A stretch of DNA of 64,000 nt, from NCBI GenBank assembly GCA_036365145.1, contig JAEOAD010000048.1, forward strand, positions 15,817,001 to 15,881,000, read 5' to 3'. The notes under the pieces are model-generated. The model saw only the letters and a list, made by a program, of their open reading frames with translations. It was not told where the DNA came from and ran no database searches. How positions within the stretch are numbered: the stretch's first letter is position 1; every line of letters begins with the position of its first letter. The stretch comes from Orientallactaga sibirica (taxonomy: Eukaryota; Chordata; Mammalia; Rodentia; Dipodidae). A program made the translations under genes and the position numbers. Below, piece by piece: positions 1 through 10,183 of the stretch.

Positions 1-365
1 GCCAGCCCACTTTTTGACTTCTTTTTTTGAGGTAGGGTTTCACCTCCTTGTCATATCCTGTGATCCCCAGAGCTGGGGGATGACAGTGGGCTTGCCAGTA
101 TGTGTAGGACACAGTCATTGCCATTAGCTAATGGCAAAGGTGGCAGAAAGGGCCCCGCAGCTTCCCTCACTGCCACATTGCCAAAGAACGCAATTTCCCT
201 CCCCATGACCGTTCTCCAAATGCCTTCCGCTTCTCCGTCATGCCGTGGCCCCTCTCCTAAGGCTGTGGTGCTCTGAATTCTTCTATACAATGATGGTCAG
301 CAAGAAGCTGGAGGACGGCCTGCGGTTCTCCAGAGAGAAGCCCATGGAGCCCTGGAGGATACATT
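1..365. other. No recognised gene or complete repeat
   Basis: Bases 26-45 resemble the start of a minus-strand B1 (T-run then 'gaggtagggtttcac'), but the match stops there. The rest has short open frames on both strands without a recognisable domain. I see no splice-bounded exon. Confidence 0.5.
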
Positions 366-470
366 TTCAACTCGAGGCTCAGCAGCCCAGTGAAGGACAG
401 TTACCGTCCATCACCACTAGAGGGCGGTGAAACCCACGCCGTAATGCCATTGGGGTTCCGGTGCGTGGGA
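366..470 (+). repeat. Unidentified repeat, copy A (inverted partner at 1097-1198)
   Basis: About 100 bp, including 'gtgaaacccac' followed by 'cgtaatgccattggg', matches the reverse complement of 1097-1198 at roughly 70-75% by eye. The pair probably belongs to an old dispersed family that I cannot name. The copy contains the CTCF-like motif at 414-427. Confidence 0.5.
414..427 (+). promoter_or_regulatory. CTCF-like core motif
   Basis: CCACTAGAGGGCGG agrees with the well-known CTCF core (CCACTAGRGGGCG-type). It is outside any Dip SINE. The partner copy at 1097-1198 has a decayed version. Occupancy is not shown by sequence. Confidence 0.5.
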
Positions 471-700
471 GTGAACCTTCCCAGCCACCCACCCCTGGGT
501 GGTGGCTCTCTTCCTAACAGTCACTGCTGTGTGTATTCTGTTAATCCTTCTTCATTGACGACATGACATTCCTTCTTTACCATTGAGCTTTCCTTCATCG
601 ACTGGGCTATTTGCTCACTACTCTAAAGTACAATTCTTTTTCTTCCTTCTTGTCATTCAGGTCTCAACTCATGTCACCCCTCCTCTGACCACTTCATCTT

Positions 701-924
701 TTATTTTTAAATATATTTTATTTTTATTTATTTGAGAGAGACAAACAGGGAAAGAGAGAGACAGAGAGAGGGAATGGGCATGCCAGGGCCTCCAGCCACT
801 GCAAACGAACTCCAGATGCATGTGCCACCATGTGCATCTGGCTTACGTGGGTCCTGGAGAGTCAAACCAGGATCCTTTGGCTTTGCAGGCAAATGCCTTA
901 ACCAGTAAGCCATCTCTCCAGCCC
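701..924 (-). mobile_element. Dip-type tRNA-derived SINE
   Basis: On the minus strand it reads: tRNA-like head 'ggctggagagatggctta', A and B boxes for RNA polymerase III, a unique body, a CT-rich block, then AATAAA-rich tail. On the plus strand the tail (T/A) is at the left and the head 'ccatctctccagccc' ends at 924. Near-duplicate flanks 'tgaccacttc' and 'tgactacttc' are likely target-site duplications (TSDs). Confidence 0.9.
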
Positions 925-960
925 TCTTTTTGACTACTTCCTTCAAACACTGTTTATTTC

Positions 961-1095
961 TTTGCCTAATCTATTCTTGCCCTGCCCTTTCCCCCTTTTT
1001 CCTTCCTCCATCCCTCTCCCCTCCTTTCCTCCCTCTTTCCCTCCCTCCCCCTTCCTTCCCTCCTCCTTCCCTCCCTTCCTTCCTTTCTTCCTTCA
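961..1095 (+). repeat. Polypyrimidine tract (CCTTn-like)
   Basis: An almost pure C/T strand of imperfect ccttcc and ccctcc units. The long open frames over it (Pro/Ser/Leu/Phe) are low-complexity artefacts. Confidence 0.9.
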
Positions 1096-1096
1096 T

Positions 1097-1198
1097 TCCC
1101 ATGGCACCAGATACCCAATGGCATTACGAGGTGGGTTTCACCACCCTGTATGGTGACGGATGGTGGTACCTGTTCTCCAGCGGCCTCTGGGCCTTGAA
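1097..1198 (-). repeat. Unidentified repeat, copy B (inverted partner of 366-470)
   Basis: The reverse complement lines up with 366-470 over about 100 bp, including the 'gtgaaacccac' core. The plus strand keeps an open frame here while copy A has stops, so I do not regard it as coding. Confidence 0.5.
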
Positions 1199-1377
1199 TT
1201 CTTTCCTTGTTTTCTTTAGGGAACATGTCACTTCTTAAAATTACTGCACTCATTCCTTTATATGCCTTCTGATAGCAGCAGTTACTTGATAAAGTTTTGC
1301 TGAATAAATGAAGAAATGAACTAGTAGGCAGTATTTTTCCTCTGTAAGCATATTTGGAAAAAAAATGTGAATTTTGA

Positions 1378-1511
1378 GCTGGGCTTGGTGGCACACACCT
1401 TTAATCCGAGCAGTTGGGAGACAGAGGTAGGAGGATTGCCATGAGTATGAGGCCACCCTGAGACTACATAGTGCATTCCAGGTCAGCCTCAGAAAATAAA
1501 ATTAAAAAAAA
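1378..1511 (+). mobile_element. B1 SINE
   Basis: A 7SL-derived monomer: 'gctgggcttggtggcaca', 'cctttaatcc', then 'gaggccaccctgagac' and an A-rich end. The segment after 'ggtcagcct' is shortened before the tail. Confidence 0.9.
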
Positions 1512-1670
1512 GGTGAATTTTGTATCACCCTCCAAAATATTTATGTTCATATACTATAAAACAGTCATTTGAATTACTTTAATATATGGAAAATTGATTT
1601 GTTATCAGTGAATGGTTCAATACATTATTGAACCAATGAATGAGTGATGAATAAATAGTTAATGCTCCAT

Positions 1671-1891
1671 GGGCTGGAGAGATGGCTCAGTGGTTAAGGT
1701 GATTGCCTGCAAAGCCACAGGACCCAGGTTTGATTCCCCAGTACTCACGTAAAGCCAGGTGCACAAGGGGCGCATGGATCCAGAGTTTGCAGTGGCTGGA
1801 GGCCCTGGCGCTCCCATTCACTTTCTCTCTCTCATCTGCCTCTTTCTCTTTTTTTCTCATAAATGAATTAAATAAATAAAATTTAAGAAAA
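1671..1891 (+). mobile_element. Dip-type SINE with TSD
   Basis: Complete head-to-tail copy ending in AATAAA repeats. TSD 'gttaatgctcca' (1658-1669) versus 'gttgatgctcca' (1892-1903) shows insertion by target-primed reverse transcription. Confidence 0.93.
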
Positions 1892-1903
1892 GTTGATGCT
1901 CCA

Positions 1904-2320
1904 AGGGATGTCCCATTTTTATCCTGTGGCATCATGTACCTCCTGGCACAACATTGGGACATAAGCCCCAGAGGAACACAGTCCTGAGGATTTGAAGGGA
2001 ACACCGTGCTCTGTCGGTTTCTCTTCCCTTATGTGGAGGACAGAACGTCCTCAGTCACCACATGCTCTCGGGGTTCAAAGAAGCAGGACTTCAGATTGTG
2101 TCCTTGGGACCTCGGCCCTCTCTGTTGGTTCAGATGGCTGGTATCTGGTGAACATCCTGATCATTGAAATCCTCGACCCAGCTTTTGCTACCCGACATGA
2201 GGACAGAGAGCTGCCCTCCTGCAGGATCAAGCCCTCCCTCACTTCCTGTATGAGCAAGACTGACAGAGGCCCTTGAATGGTTTCTGTCCAATGGTGTTTC
2301 CACCTAGGGATTGGCTCTCT
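1904..2320. other. No recognised feature
   Basis: Unique-looking sequence with moderate GC. Short overlapping open frames on both strands show no domain. Confidence 0.5.
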
Positions 2321-2337
2321 GTAATTCGCTTTTTAAA

Positions 2338-2559
2338 ACATATTTTATTTTTATTTATTTAAGAGAGAGAGAGAGAGATACAGATATAGGCAGGTAGAGA
2401 GAGAGAATGGGCACACCAGGGCCTCCAGCCACTGCAAACGAACTCCAGATGCGTGCGCCCCCTTGTGCATCTGGCTTACGTGGGCCTTGGGGAGTTGAAC
2501 CTGGGTCCTTTAGTTTTGCAGGCAAATGCCTTAACTGCTAAGCCATCTCTCCAGCCCCC
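2338..2559 (-). mobile_element. Dip-type SINE with TSD
   Basis: Minus-strand copy with a (GA)n body. Flanks 'gtaattcgctttttaaa' (2321-2337) and 'gtaattcattttttaaa' (2560-2576) form a clear TSD. Confidence 0.93.
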
Positions 2560-2589
2560 GTAATTCATTTTTTAAATAGTTTTCTTTAA

Positions 2590-2800
2590 AATTTTTGTTT
2601 AAATACTTTATTATTATTTATTTACAAAGAGGGAGAGAGAGGGAGAGGGAGAGGGAGAGAATGGCCATGCCAGGGCCTCCTGCCACTGCAAACGAACTTC
2701 AGATATATGTACCACTTTGTGCATCTGGCTTTTGGGATTTTGGGGATTGGCGATTTGAACCTGGGCCGCCAGGCTTTGTCCTTTAGCCTATGAGCCAGAG
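2590..2800 (-). mobile_element. Dip-type SINE, older variant
   Basis: Differs from the main type: 'cctcctgccactgcaaac', 'ccactttgtgcatctggctt', and a 'gcctatgagcca' head in place of 'gctaagcca'. The head end is eroded. It represents an older, more diverged layer. Confidence 0.8.
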
Positions 2801-3001
2801 GTCAAAGGGGAAAGGTTAAAGGGCTATGGTGTCTGTTGTTCCTGACCCATGAGTCCCATGTCTTCTTTAGAACTCTGAAACAATGGCAAGTTAATTTGCT
2901 GCTTGGAAAGCAGGAGAGAGTGGCTGAGGCCCCTCGTGGTTCTAGACATGACCCTGTCCTATATCTGCTATGGTTAGAGGCTGACCCCTGCCCAAACTTC
3001 A

Positions 3002-3505
3002 CATATTAGTACTTTAATTCTTCAGTGTTGGGGATGCCTGGGCTACAGGGTGGGACCCTCATGGATGGATTAATGCCTTTCTCACTGGAGAGCTGACACT
3101 CTGGAAAGACTAAGTTAGCCATCCTGAGAGGAGGCTGTTACAAAGCAAGGTTATCTCTTTATGTTTTGTCTCACCTGCCTTTTTTATTTTTATTTTTCAA
3201 GGTAGGGTCTCGCTCTAGCTCACCTGGAATTCACTCTGTATTCTCAGGGTGGCCTTGAACTCATGGTGATCCTCCTACTTCTGCCTCCCAAACACTGGGA
3301 TTAAAGGCGTGCGCCACCACGCCCGGCTCACTTGCCCTTTTGCTTTCTGCCATGGATCCAAGGACTTGAGGTGTATACCTGTTATTGCATCTGATCTTGG
3401 ATTTTCCACCCTTCAGAACTATGCCTGGGCCTCAACCTCTTTTTCAAAATAAATTACCCATTTATAAGTATGTTGTTCCAGCAACAGGAAATAGTCTAAG
3501 ACAAT
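3002..3505 (+). mobile_element. MLT1-type MaLR LTR, split by a B1
   Basis: 'gggaccctcatggatggatt', then 'gatcttggattttccaccc', 'aaataaattaccc' and 'agcaacaggaaatagtctaaga' in order are typical of MLT1 LTRs (ERVL-MaLR). A B1 interrupts it at 3185-3327. No internal retroviral sequence is present. Confidence 0.75.
3185..3327 (-). mobile_element. B1 SINE inside the MLT1 LTR
   Basis: Minus-strand B1 ending 'ccaccacgcccggct'. Flanks 'tcacctgcctttt' and 'tcacttgccctttt' are the TSD and give the order of events: LTR first, B1 later. Confidence 0.92.
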
Positions 3506-3550
3506 GCACTATAACTCACCTATATTCTTCATATGCACTGAACATTAAAT

Positions 3551-3566
3551 ATTTTATTATTTATTT

Positions 3567-3607
<41 letters not shown>

Positions 3608-3745
3608 AGAGGATGGGCATACCAGGACTTTCAGCCACTGCAAATGAACTCCAGATGCGTGTGCCATCTTGTGCATCTGGCTTACATGGATACTGGAGAA
3701 TCAAACCAGGCAAGCTCCTTAACTGCTAAGCCATCTCTCCACCCC
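3551..3745 (-). mobile_element. Dip-type SINE with 17 bp TSD
   Basis: TSD 'tgcactgaacattaaat' (3534-3550) and 'tgcactggatattaaat' (3746-3762). The body carries an expanded (GA)n and lacks part of the segment before 'cttaactgctaagcc'. Confidence 0.93.
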
Positions 3746-3797
3746 TGCACTGGATATTAAATTGTATAGAAATTCAAGTAAACACATCTCCTTCTTT

Positions 3798-3800
<3 letters not shown>

Positions 3801-3860
<60 letters not shown>
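3801..3860. repeat. (AT)30 microsatellite
   Basis: Thirty uninterrupted AT units, probably length-polymorphic. Confidence 0.97.
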
Positions 3861-3862
<2 letters not shown>

Positions 3863-4220
3863 TATATGGCACCTGGTCAGTGCCCATGACATCATACTGA
3901 CAGATCATCTAGTGGGTGGCTTGCAGCTGGAGATGTGCATCTACCATGTTTGCACATTCACAGGGTCTCCACATGCCACCTGCAGCCATCTCCTCCATGC
4001 CTACCACTCAGTGAGCCAGCAGTACCAGGCAGGACGGCAAGAGCAGCTGTGATGTGGAGCAGACCTGAATGCCTGTCCTAGCTGTCTGGGACATGAGGCA
4101 CTGAGGCTGGAGCTTAAACATGACATGTCATATTTTACACTGCACACAGGACGGAGTGTTCAACTTCCCACTCCCAAACTGAGCCCCGCCCCCCACCTCA
4201 GCATCAAGAGTAGGAGGTCT
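3861..4220. other. No recognised feature
   Basis: Ordinary unique-looking sequence. No gene, RNA or repeat recognised. Confidence 0.5.
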
Positions 4221-4437
4221 GGGCGAGAGAGATGGCTCAGCTATTAAGGCACTTGTCTGTGAAGCCTAACCCAGGACCCACATAAGTCAGATGCACAAGG
4301 TGGTGCATGTGTCTGGAGTTCGTTTGCAGTGGCTAGAGGTCCTGGTGTGCCTATTCTTCTCCCTCTCTCTCTCTGCGTCTTCCTCTTTCTCTCCTTTCTC
4401 TCAAATAAATAAACGAATAAAATATTTTTTAAAAAAG
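4221..4437 (+). mobile_element. Dip-type SINE
   Basis: Head 'gggcgagagagatggctcag', CT-rich block, and a tail with AATAAA-type repeats. A few bases are missing around the B box ('aacccaggacccac'). Confidence 0.88.
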
Positions 4438-4450
4438 AGTCCGTGGTCTG

Positions 4451-4618
4451 GGGCTAGAGAGATGACTCAGCGGCTAAGGAGCTGGATTGCGAAACCTAAC
4501 AAACCGAGTTTGATTCCCCCCAATCCCCATGTAAAGCCAGAGGTACAAGGTGGTGCATGTATCTGGAGTTCATTTACAATAGTGAGAGGCCCTGGTGTGC
4601 CCATTCTCTCTCTCTCTG
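4451..4618 (+). mobile_element. Dip-type SINE joined to a B1
   Basis: The head and body are present, but the CT-rich block runs straight into a B1 at 4618 with no A-rich tail between. Either the B1 replaced the tail or a deletion joined the two. Confidence 0.85.
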
Positions 4619-4731
4619 CTAGGTGTGGTGGCACGCACCTTTAATCCCAGCACTTAGGACACTGAGGTAGGAGGATCTCTGTGAGTTCAAGACCAGCCTG
4701 AGACTAAAGTGAGACTCTACTTCAAAAAAAC
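4618..4731 (+). mobile_element. B1 SINE, internally deleted
   Basis: Typical 'cacctttaatcccagcac' start. After 'gagacta' it skips the usual 'catagtgaattccaggtcag' segment and resumes at 'aagtgagactctac'. Confidence 0.85.
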
Positions 4732-5270
4732 CCAACACCCACCCCACCAAAAAAGCAGGCGATCTGATATTCTCTGTTTGGGTCAATTCCAGGCCTCTCT
4801 CTAGGGAGCACACATTGGGCAGTAGGGACCCAGAGAGGAAGCATTGCTTAGAAACCAGCAGCGCATCTCTGATCCCTTCGCTTTCCCATTATGTTAGAAT
4901 TCTGGAATCTTATAGACAGGAGGTACAAATCCTGACTGTCTGAAAACACAGCTGCTACGAACTGTAACTTGTGCAAACAGGAGAGCCTGGTGGGTGGAGG
5001 AGGGTGGGCCTTGGCTCTGGAGCCAGCACTTCCTGAGTGTGGTCTTGACTCTGCCACCCATGAATGGGGGAGACCCCAATTTATTACCTGTCAAAGGGGC
5101 TGGGGACCCTAGCAGTGACATTGGTTTTAGATCTACCACGACCATGGCTATAAGGGAGGGTGTGTGAGAAGTTACCTGCAGATGTTACCTCCTGTAACAG
5201 GAGGCTCAGGTGAGACACAGGGAGGGGAAGGTTACCTTTAGGGAGTTGGCAAGGATCACTTATGAGGTTT
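4732..5270. other. No recognised feature
   Basis: About 540 bp of unique-looking DNA. Open frames on the minus strand are short and overlap one another. Confidence 0.5.
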
Positions 5271-5354
5271 CTTACTTTCTCTTTTCTTTTCTTTTCTTTT
5301 CTTTTCTTTTCTTTTCTTTTCTTTTCTTTTCTTTTCTTTTCTTTTCTTTTCTTT

Positions 5355-5402
<48 letters not shown>

Positions 5403-5482
5403 TCCCCTTCCTTCCTTTCTTTCTCCTTCCTTCCTTCCTTCCTTCCTTCCTTCCTTCCTTCCTTCCTTCCTTCCTTCCTTCC

Positions 5483-5520
<38 letters not shown>

Positions 5521-5652
5521 CCCTTCCTTCCTTTCTTTCTCCTTCCTTCCTTCCTTCCTTCCTTCCTTCCTTCCTTCCTTCCTTCCTTCCTTCCTTCTCT
5601 CTCTCTCTCTTTCTTTCATTCTTTCTTTCTTTCTTACTTTCTTTTTTTTTTT
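5271..5652 (+). repeat. Compound polypyrimidine microsatellite
   Basis: Order: (CTTTT)n, (CTTT)n, a CCCC interruption, (CTTC)n, (CT)n, then the CTTT/CCCC/CTTC/CT module again about 116 bp on (modules start near 5404 and 5520). Long Phe/Ser/Leu or Lys/Glu/Arg frames over it are artefacts. It is a candidate triplex (H-DNA) former. Confidence 0.95.
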
Positions 5653-6380
5653 AGACAGACAACAGTGTGTCTCTACTTGATTCAAATCGGACCAAGTTGA
5701 CAACAGAATTTAGTCCTCACACCCTGGGTTGTCTAGGTTGTCTGCCTGATTGTTACCTCAGCATCATGTGAAGAGATTCTGTGGCAGCATTGAGCCTGTG
5801 AGAAGATGCCGAAGGCAGTTCCAAAACACTCACAGGGGAGCTTTCTCTCCTAGCTCTCCATGGTTTCCCGGGTCAAGTGGGCAACATCATACTGGGCCCC
5901 AGGGCTTCTGTCCCCAGCGCATAACATGGGGGACTCAAGCAGCCAAGTCCGCCTTCAGCATCTACGTGCCAGCCAAGAAGCTGAAACTGAACACAGATCT
6001 GGAAGAATAAGCAGGCCTTTTTTTTCCCCCCTGCTATCTCTTCCCTCCGGCACTGTTTCTGAAATCACAAACATGGAGTGTGTGAAGTTCAGGTCCATAA
6101 CCGCTGTGTTATATCAAGGCTCAGAAGCTGACAGATGAGAACGCTATTTGGAGATGCAAGACCAGGCTGAGGAGAAGAGTCGGAGTTGGAGCAGCCCCAG
6201 GCTTGGACCCCGGAAGTCCATTTTCTCTTGTGCAAAGTCTCCTCTGCTGTTGGACTTGTCTCCAGATAGGATGGCAGTTTTGAGGGCCACTCCCCTTCCT
6301 ATGCCCCTATGTCTAGGAGCACACTGGGAGGTACAGGATGCTATCTGTGCCCCTGGGCTCTGGATGGCTAAACTTAAATT
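5653..6380. other. No recognised feature
   Basis: Over 700 bp without an identifiable repeat. Frames up to 92 codons (5750-6138 on plus; 6144-6410 on minus) resemble no family I know, and overlap across strands argues against coding. Confidence 0.45.
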
Positions 6381-6520
6381 GGTGTGGTTTGGATATGACT
6401 TGTCCCTCATAGGTGGGTGTGTTTGAAAGCACTGGGCCCTGTCTAGTGGTGCTGCTTCGAGAGGAGGATGTGGAACCGTTAGTAGTGAAGCCTTGTAACT
6501 GTCCTGGCAGGAATGAGGAT
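6381..6520 (+). mobile_element. MaLR LTR 5' fragment
   Basis: 'tggtgtggtttggatatgac' followed by 'ggtgggtgtgtttgaaagca' and 'ggatgtggaaccgtt' follows the start of rodent MT/ORR1-type LTRs. It breaks off where the next SINE begins. Confidence 0.65.
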
Positions 6521-6530
6521 ATCCTCTTTC

Positions 6531-6784
6531 TTTAATTTAATTTAATTATTTAATTTAATTTATTTATTTGAGAGAGAGAAGGAGGGAGGGAGGGATAAAG
6601 AGAGAAAGACAGACAGGCAGAGAGAGAAAGAATGGGCATGCCAGGGCCTTCAGCCACTGCAAATGAACTCCAGATGTGTGTGCCCCCTTGTGCATCTGGC
6701 TTACGGGGGTCCTGGGGAATCGGACCGAGGTCCTTTGGCTTTGCAGGCAAATGCCTTAACCGCTAAGCCATCTTCTCCAGCTCC
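6531..6784 (-). mobile_element. Dip-type SINE
   Basis: A full-length copy with a long TTTAA-rich tail at the left and the head at the right ('ccatcttctccagctcc'). Confidence 0.92.
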
Positions 6785-6786
6785 AT

Positions 6787-6997
6787 CTTTTTCTTTTTTC
6801 TTTTTCTTTTCCTTTTTATTTATTTATTTGCAAGGGGGGTGGACAATGGGCATGTCAGGGCCTCTGGCTCCTGCAAATGAACTCCAGATGCATGCGCCAC
6901 TTTGTGCATCTGACGTCACGTGGGCACTGAGGCATCAAACCTGGGCTTGTCAGGCTTTACAGCAAGTGCCTTAATGGCTGAGCCGTCTCCCTAGCCC
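6787..6997 (-). mobile_element. Dip-type SINE, older variant
   Basis: Older-type diagnostics: 'ttatttgcaagggg', 'ccactttgtgcatctga', 'gggcttgtcaggcttta' and 'gctgagccgtctccc'. It abuts the previous copy. Confidence 0.85.
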
Positions 6998-7439
6998 AGA
7001 CTATGGAGACAATGCACCCCAGGAACCGGAACTTCCCCAGGAATCTCTTGTTGAGAGAGAGGAAAGGCTGAAGCCTTGTGCTAGCTTGTCTCTCAGACAG
7101 AGATTTCACACGGTCCACACAACCTGTCCGACTGCCTCACAGGACAGACTGGAGCCCCACGAGAGTGACGGTGGGAGGGACCTTGACTGGGACTGCTTAG
7201 CTGCATCTATTCCTCTGACTCTCTGTTGAAACCTACACCCCAGGTCAGGACCCAAAAGACAGATTTGTGGGGTTCCTGGTGTGCACATAGGATGAAATGT
7301 CCTGTCTCTTTTCTCTGCTTCCCACTATCACTGTGTCTCTTTAACTGGCCCGTGGAGGTCAGGAGGCTGAGCTGCACTTGTTAGGGCTGCCTGGGCCCAG
7401 GTTCTGACTCCATTAACAGCCTCTCTGGAGAAGTCGATA
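6998..7439. other. No recognised feature
   Basis: Unique-looking DNA upstream of the LTR-like segment. It could be that LTR's own flank or a diverged part of it. Confidence 0.4.
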
Positions 7440-7735
7440 GATATGGGGCCGGGTGACTGCAGCCAGGGCTCTTCCAGAGTGATCATACTGGTCACGGAAC
7501 CCTGTGGGCTCCCTGGAGGACATCTTCCCTCTGTTCTAGTCCAGTGGGTCACAAAATTGGGTTGGTGCCATGTTAGCAAAAGACAAGAGGAAGCTGCTAA
7601 AATGTATAAACGGGAAATGTGTCCATGCTTAGGGGCCTCCTAAGGACTGTGCTTTTCTTTGTTATAAGCTATTAATAAACCTTGCACACCCGGCTAAATA
7701 GCCTGCATTGTTTTGTGCAGTCTCTGCTTATATCT
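7440..7735 (+). mobile_element. Possible ERV LTR, plus strand
   Basis: 'aaaatgtataaacgggaa' (TATA-like) followed about 80 bp later by 'attaataaaccttgc' (poly(A)-signal-like) and a GT/T-rich stretch gives LTR-like order. No clean TG...CA ends or TSD could be fixed and the family is unknown. Confidence 0.35.
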
Positions 7736-8419
7736 GGTGACATGTTCAAGATGCCGAGGATAATCCCTGGTTGCTGGAGTGATAGCCTCAGGTAATTTTT
7801 GAAATTCTGTTCCTGTGTACCAGACTGGAGGCTTTTAACGTTCACAGCTGAGCTGTGCCCCTCCCCTCCGACACCAAGGCCTGTTCTCCATTTATTTTCT
7901 CTCTCTGCAGGTATAAATCAGGGCTGATCCTCTCCTTGCACTACAAAGGTCACCTTGGTTTGGTTTTTGAGGGAGTATTCAGGTAGTAAATAAGGTCTTT
8001 CATCTCAGATAATGAATAATGAATGTTATTTAGTGCTAAAGTGATGGCAATTCTTCACCTGTCAGATGAAAAGTGCACAGAAAAGGGGGGTTTAAAAATA
8101 GCAATGGCTCACACAGTGTGACAAGGCTGCTGGGAGCCTGAGAATCACTGTCTGGCATTGAGGACATCAGGAGGAATCTCACCCTCAGAGAAGTCACTCC
8201 AGGGCTCCGTGGCCAGAAGTATTTTCTCTTAGATGGAAAGGACCAGGACAGGAGTGGCGTCTCACTGGGACCATGACCTTGAGACAAGATCTTGCTGTAT
8301 TCTCTTTGGAGCCTCAGCTTGGGAGACATCTTCATTCAGTTCCTCTTACACTGTAGAAATACACAAGGCCTTGGGGAGGTCTCTGGGTTGTCAACTTTCC
8401 ACAAATACTGTAGAAAGGG
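7736..8419. other. No recognised feature
   Basis: Nearly 700 bp without a repeat I can name. No coding frame with family resemblance. Confidence 0.45.
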
Positions 8420-8800
8420 CTACTGAAGATGTGGTACATATACTCAATGGAGTTCTATTCAGCTGTAAACAAGATGAGATTATGAAAGTCACGGGAACGT
8501 GGATGGAGCTGGAAAGAATGATACACTAAGTGAGGGTAACCTAGGCCCAGAAAGAGGAACTCAGGTCCTAACTTGGAACAGTTAGATGTGTTTGCTTGTA
8601 TGTGGTAGTCAGTGTTGGTCGCACTGGTCAGGAAGCGAGATGGAGGCTTACTGGGAGAAGAAGCAGTGGGGTGTTCTGGGAGGGGATACTAGGTGGACAC
8701 GTGGAGAGACAGAACATAAAGGGTAGCAAGATCCGGGGGAGTACGGGGAAAGGGGGGAAAGTGCTACATAAAACTAAAGATGACAAGAATAAGTATTACT
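8420..8800 (+). pseudogene. L1 ORF2 3' end and 3' UTR relic
   Basis: The frame around 8425-8529 ends in NGVLFSCKQDEIMKVTGTW-type residues, like the conserved L1 ORF2 C-terminal stretch near '..KWMELEN'. It is followed by 'gtgagggtaacctaggccc' and a purine-rich 3' UTR. Heavily 5' truncated and diverged. It is the only L1 piece here on the plus strand. Confidence 0.7.
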
Positions 8801-9011
8801 GGGATGGAGAGATGGCTTAGTGGTTAAGGCGCATGCCTGCAAAGCCTAAGGACCCAGGTTCAATTCTCCAGGTCCCATGTAAGCCAGATGCACATGGTGG
8901 CACGTGCACCTGGAGTTCTTTTGCAATGCCTAGAGGCTCTGGCATGCCCATTCTCTCTATCTTTCTCTTTCTCCCTCTCTCTGTCTCAAATAAATAAATC
9001 AAAAAAAAAAA
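8801..9011 (+). mobile_element. Dip-type SINE
   Basis: Complete copy landing in the L1 relic. Flanks 'agaataagtatta' and 'agaataagtgcta' are the TSD. Confidence 0.93.
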
Positions 9012-9318
9012 GAATAAGTGCTATAGCAACCTTCTTTGTTAGATATAACTTTCAGAGACAGAGAGGGAGAGAGAAAGAGAGAGAGAGAAAGATATTGGGC
9101 ATAAGTACCCTGCTGGGTGGAGAAAGATTTATCCTAAAACCACAGGTTGTTGCAGGTAAATCCCAGTGCTGAAGATGTTTTCCTGATCTTTATTTGCTTA
9201 ACAACTGATCTAAAATTCATCATTATTTAATTTTTCCTCTGTAATAGTTACTTTCTCATTGCTAGAATAATAAAAAAATAACAATAACAAAAAACAACAA
9301 CAACAAAAACAACATACT
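9012..9318. other. Unique DNA with purine tract and (CAA)n-like stretch
   Basis: A (GA)n-rich tract at about 9055-9093 and an A/CAA-rich stretch at about 9270-9313 are simple repeats. Nothing else recognised. Confidence 0.7.
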
Positions 9319-9531
9319 GGGGCTGGAGAGATGGTTTAGCAGTTAAGGTGCTTGCCTGCTAAGCCTAAGGACCCAGGTTCAATTCCCCAGTACCTAGGTA
9401 AGTCAGATGCATTTGATGGCACATGTGTCTGGAGTTTTTTTGCAGTAGCTAGATGCCCTGGTGTATACATTCTCTCCCTCTCTTCTCTGTCTCTGCTCAC
9501 AAATAAAGAAAGAAATATTTAAAATAAAAAT
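9319..9531 (+). mobile_element. Dip-type SINE
   Basis: Inserted next to the CAA-rich stretch. Intact head, B box 'ggttcaattcc', CT block and A-rich tail. Confidence 0.92.
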
Positions 9532-9534
9532 CAC

Positions 9535-9763
9535 CTGACGGAAGCAAGTTATGGAAGGAAACGGTTTATTCCAGCTTACAGTTTGGAGGGGAAGTTTCAC
9601 AGAGAGGAAACAAGTAGCAGGCAGCCATGTGTCCCAGCTCCACAGCAGTGGGGAGGAAGTAGAGAGGCTGAGTTCAGTGTGGCAAGGAGGGCCGGCCTAT
9701 AACACCCCAGGGCCTGCACGTGAGCCTGTTGGGTATATTTTGCATTCATACAACCACAGACGG
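9535..9763 (-). mobile_element. MaLR-type LTR fragment
   Basis: 'ggaaacggtttattccagctta' and the end 'cattcatacaaccaca' (minus strand: TGTGGTTGTATGAATG, an MT/ORR1-like start). About 230 bp, shorter than the 345-360 bp copies elsewhere, so internally deleted. Confidence 0.65.
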
Positions 9764-10115
9764 AAGCGGTTTATTTTCAGCCATCAATTCTGAGGGGAAG
9801 CCATCCTGGCAGCAATAGTGTGACAGGAGCAGAAAAGCTGACACTGCATTGTCACATCCTCGGAGGAAGTGGAGAATGAGGGGTGTTGAGCACTAAGATA
9901 GCTTTCTCTTTTTATACTGTCCAGGAACCCAGCCCACGGACTGGTGCTACCCAACCAAATCCAGTCTGGATTATTCCCCACAGACATGACCATAGATATG
10001 TTTCCATGGTGATGCCTAATTCTTTCAAGTTGATGGCCAGATAACCAGCTAATGATCATGTGTACACAGACCAGGAGGGTGCTGGCAGCATGGCAGACTC
10101 GCACAGAGCAATGTG
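9764..10115 (-). mobile_element. Second MaLR-like LTR fragment
   Basis: Resumes with 'gacggaagcggtttatttt', repeating the start of the previous fragment, then 'caggaacccagccc' and 'gatgcctaattctttcaagt'. This is typical of LTRs of the same superfamily read backwards. Two related LTRs therefore lie in tandem. Confidence 0.6.
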
Positions 10116-10183
10116 ATACAGTGGGGTGAATTAAAAAAATTAACTTTTTGACAATTTCATACATGTATGTATATAATTTATTT

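Noticed and set aside
930..1238. 102-codon plus frame ending in WHYEVGFTTLYGDGWWYLF-type residues
   Set aside because: First half is CT-repeat; the second lies in a repeat whose other copy (366-470) has stops in the same frame.
1671..1760. tRNA-like segment with A and B boxes
   Set aside because: It is the head of a dispersed SINE repeated over 50 times here, with no acceptor-stem pairing or CCA context of a functional tRNA.
5210..5703. Frames of 130-156 codons over the polypyrimidine array
   Set aside because: Composition is only Phe/Ser/Leu/Pro or Lys/Glu/Arg, dictated by CT or GA repeats.
8233..8529. 98-codon plus frame as a gene
   Set aside because: Its C-terminal part is L1 ORF2-like and the upstream part is unrelated flank.
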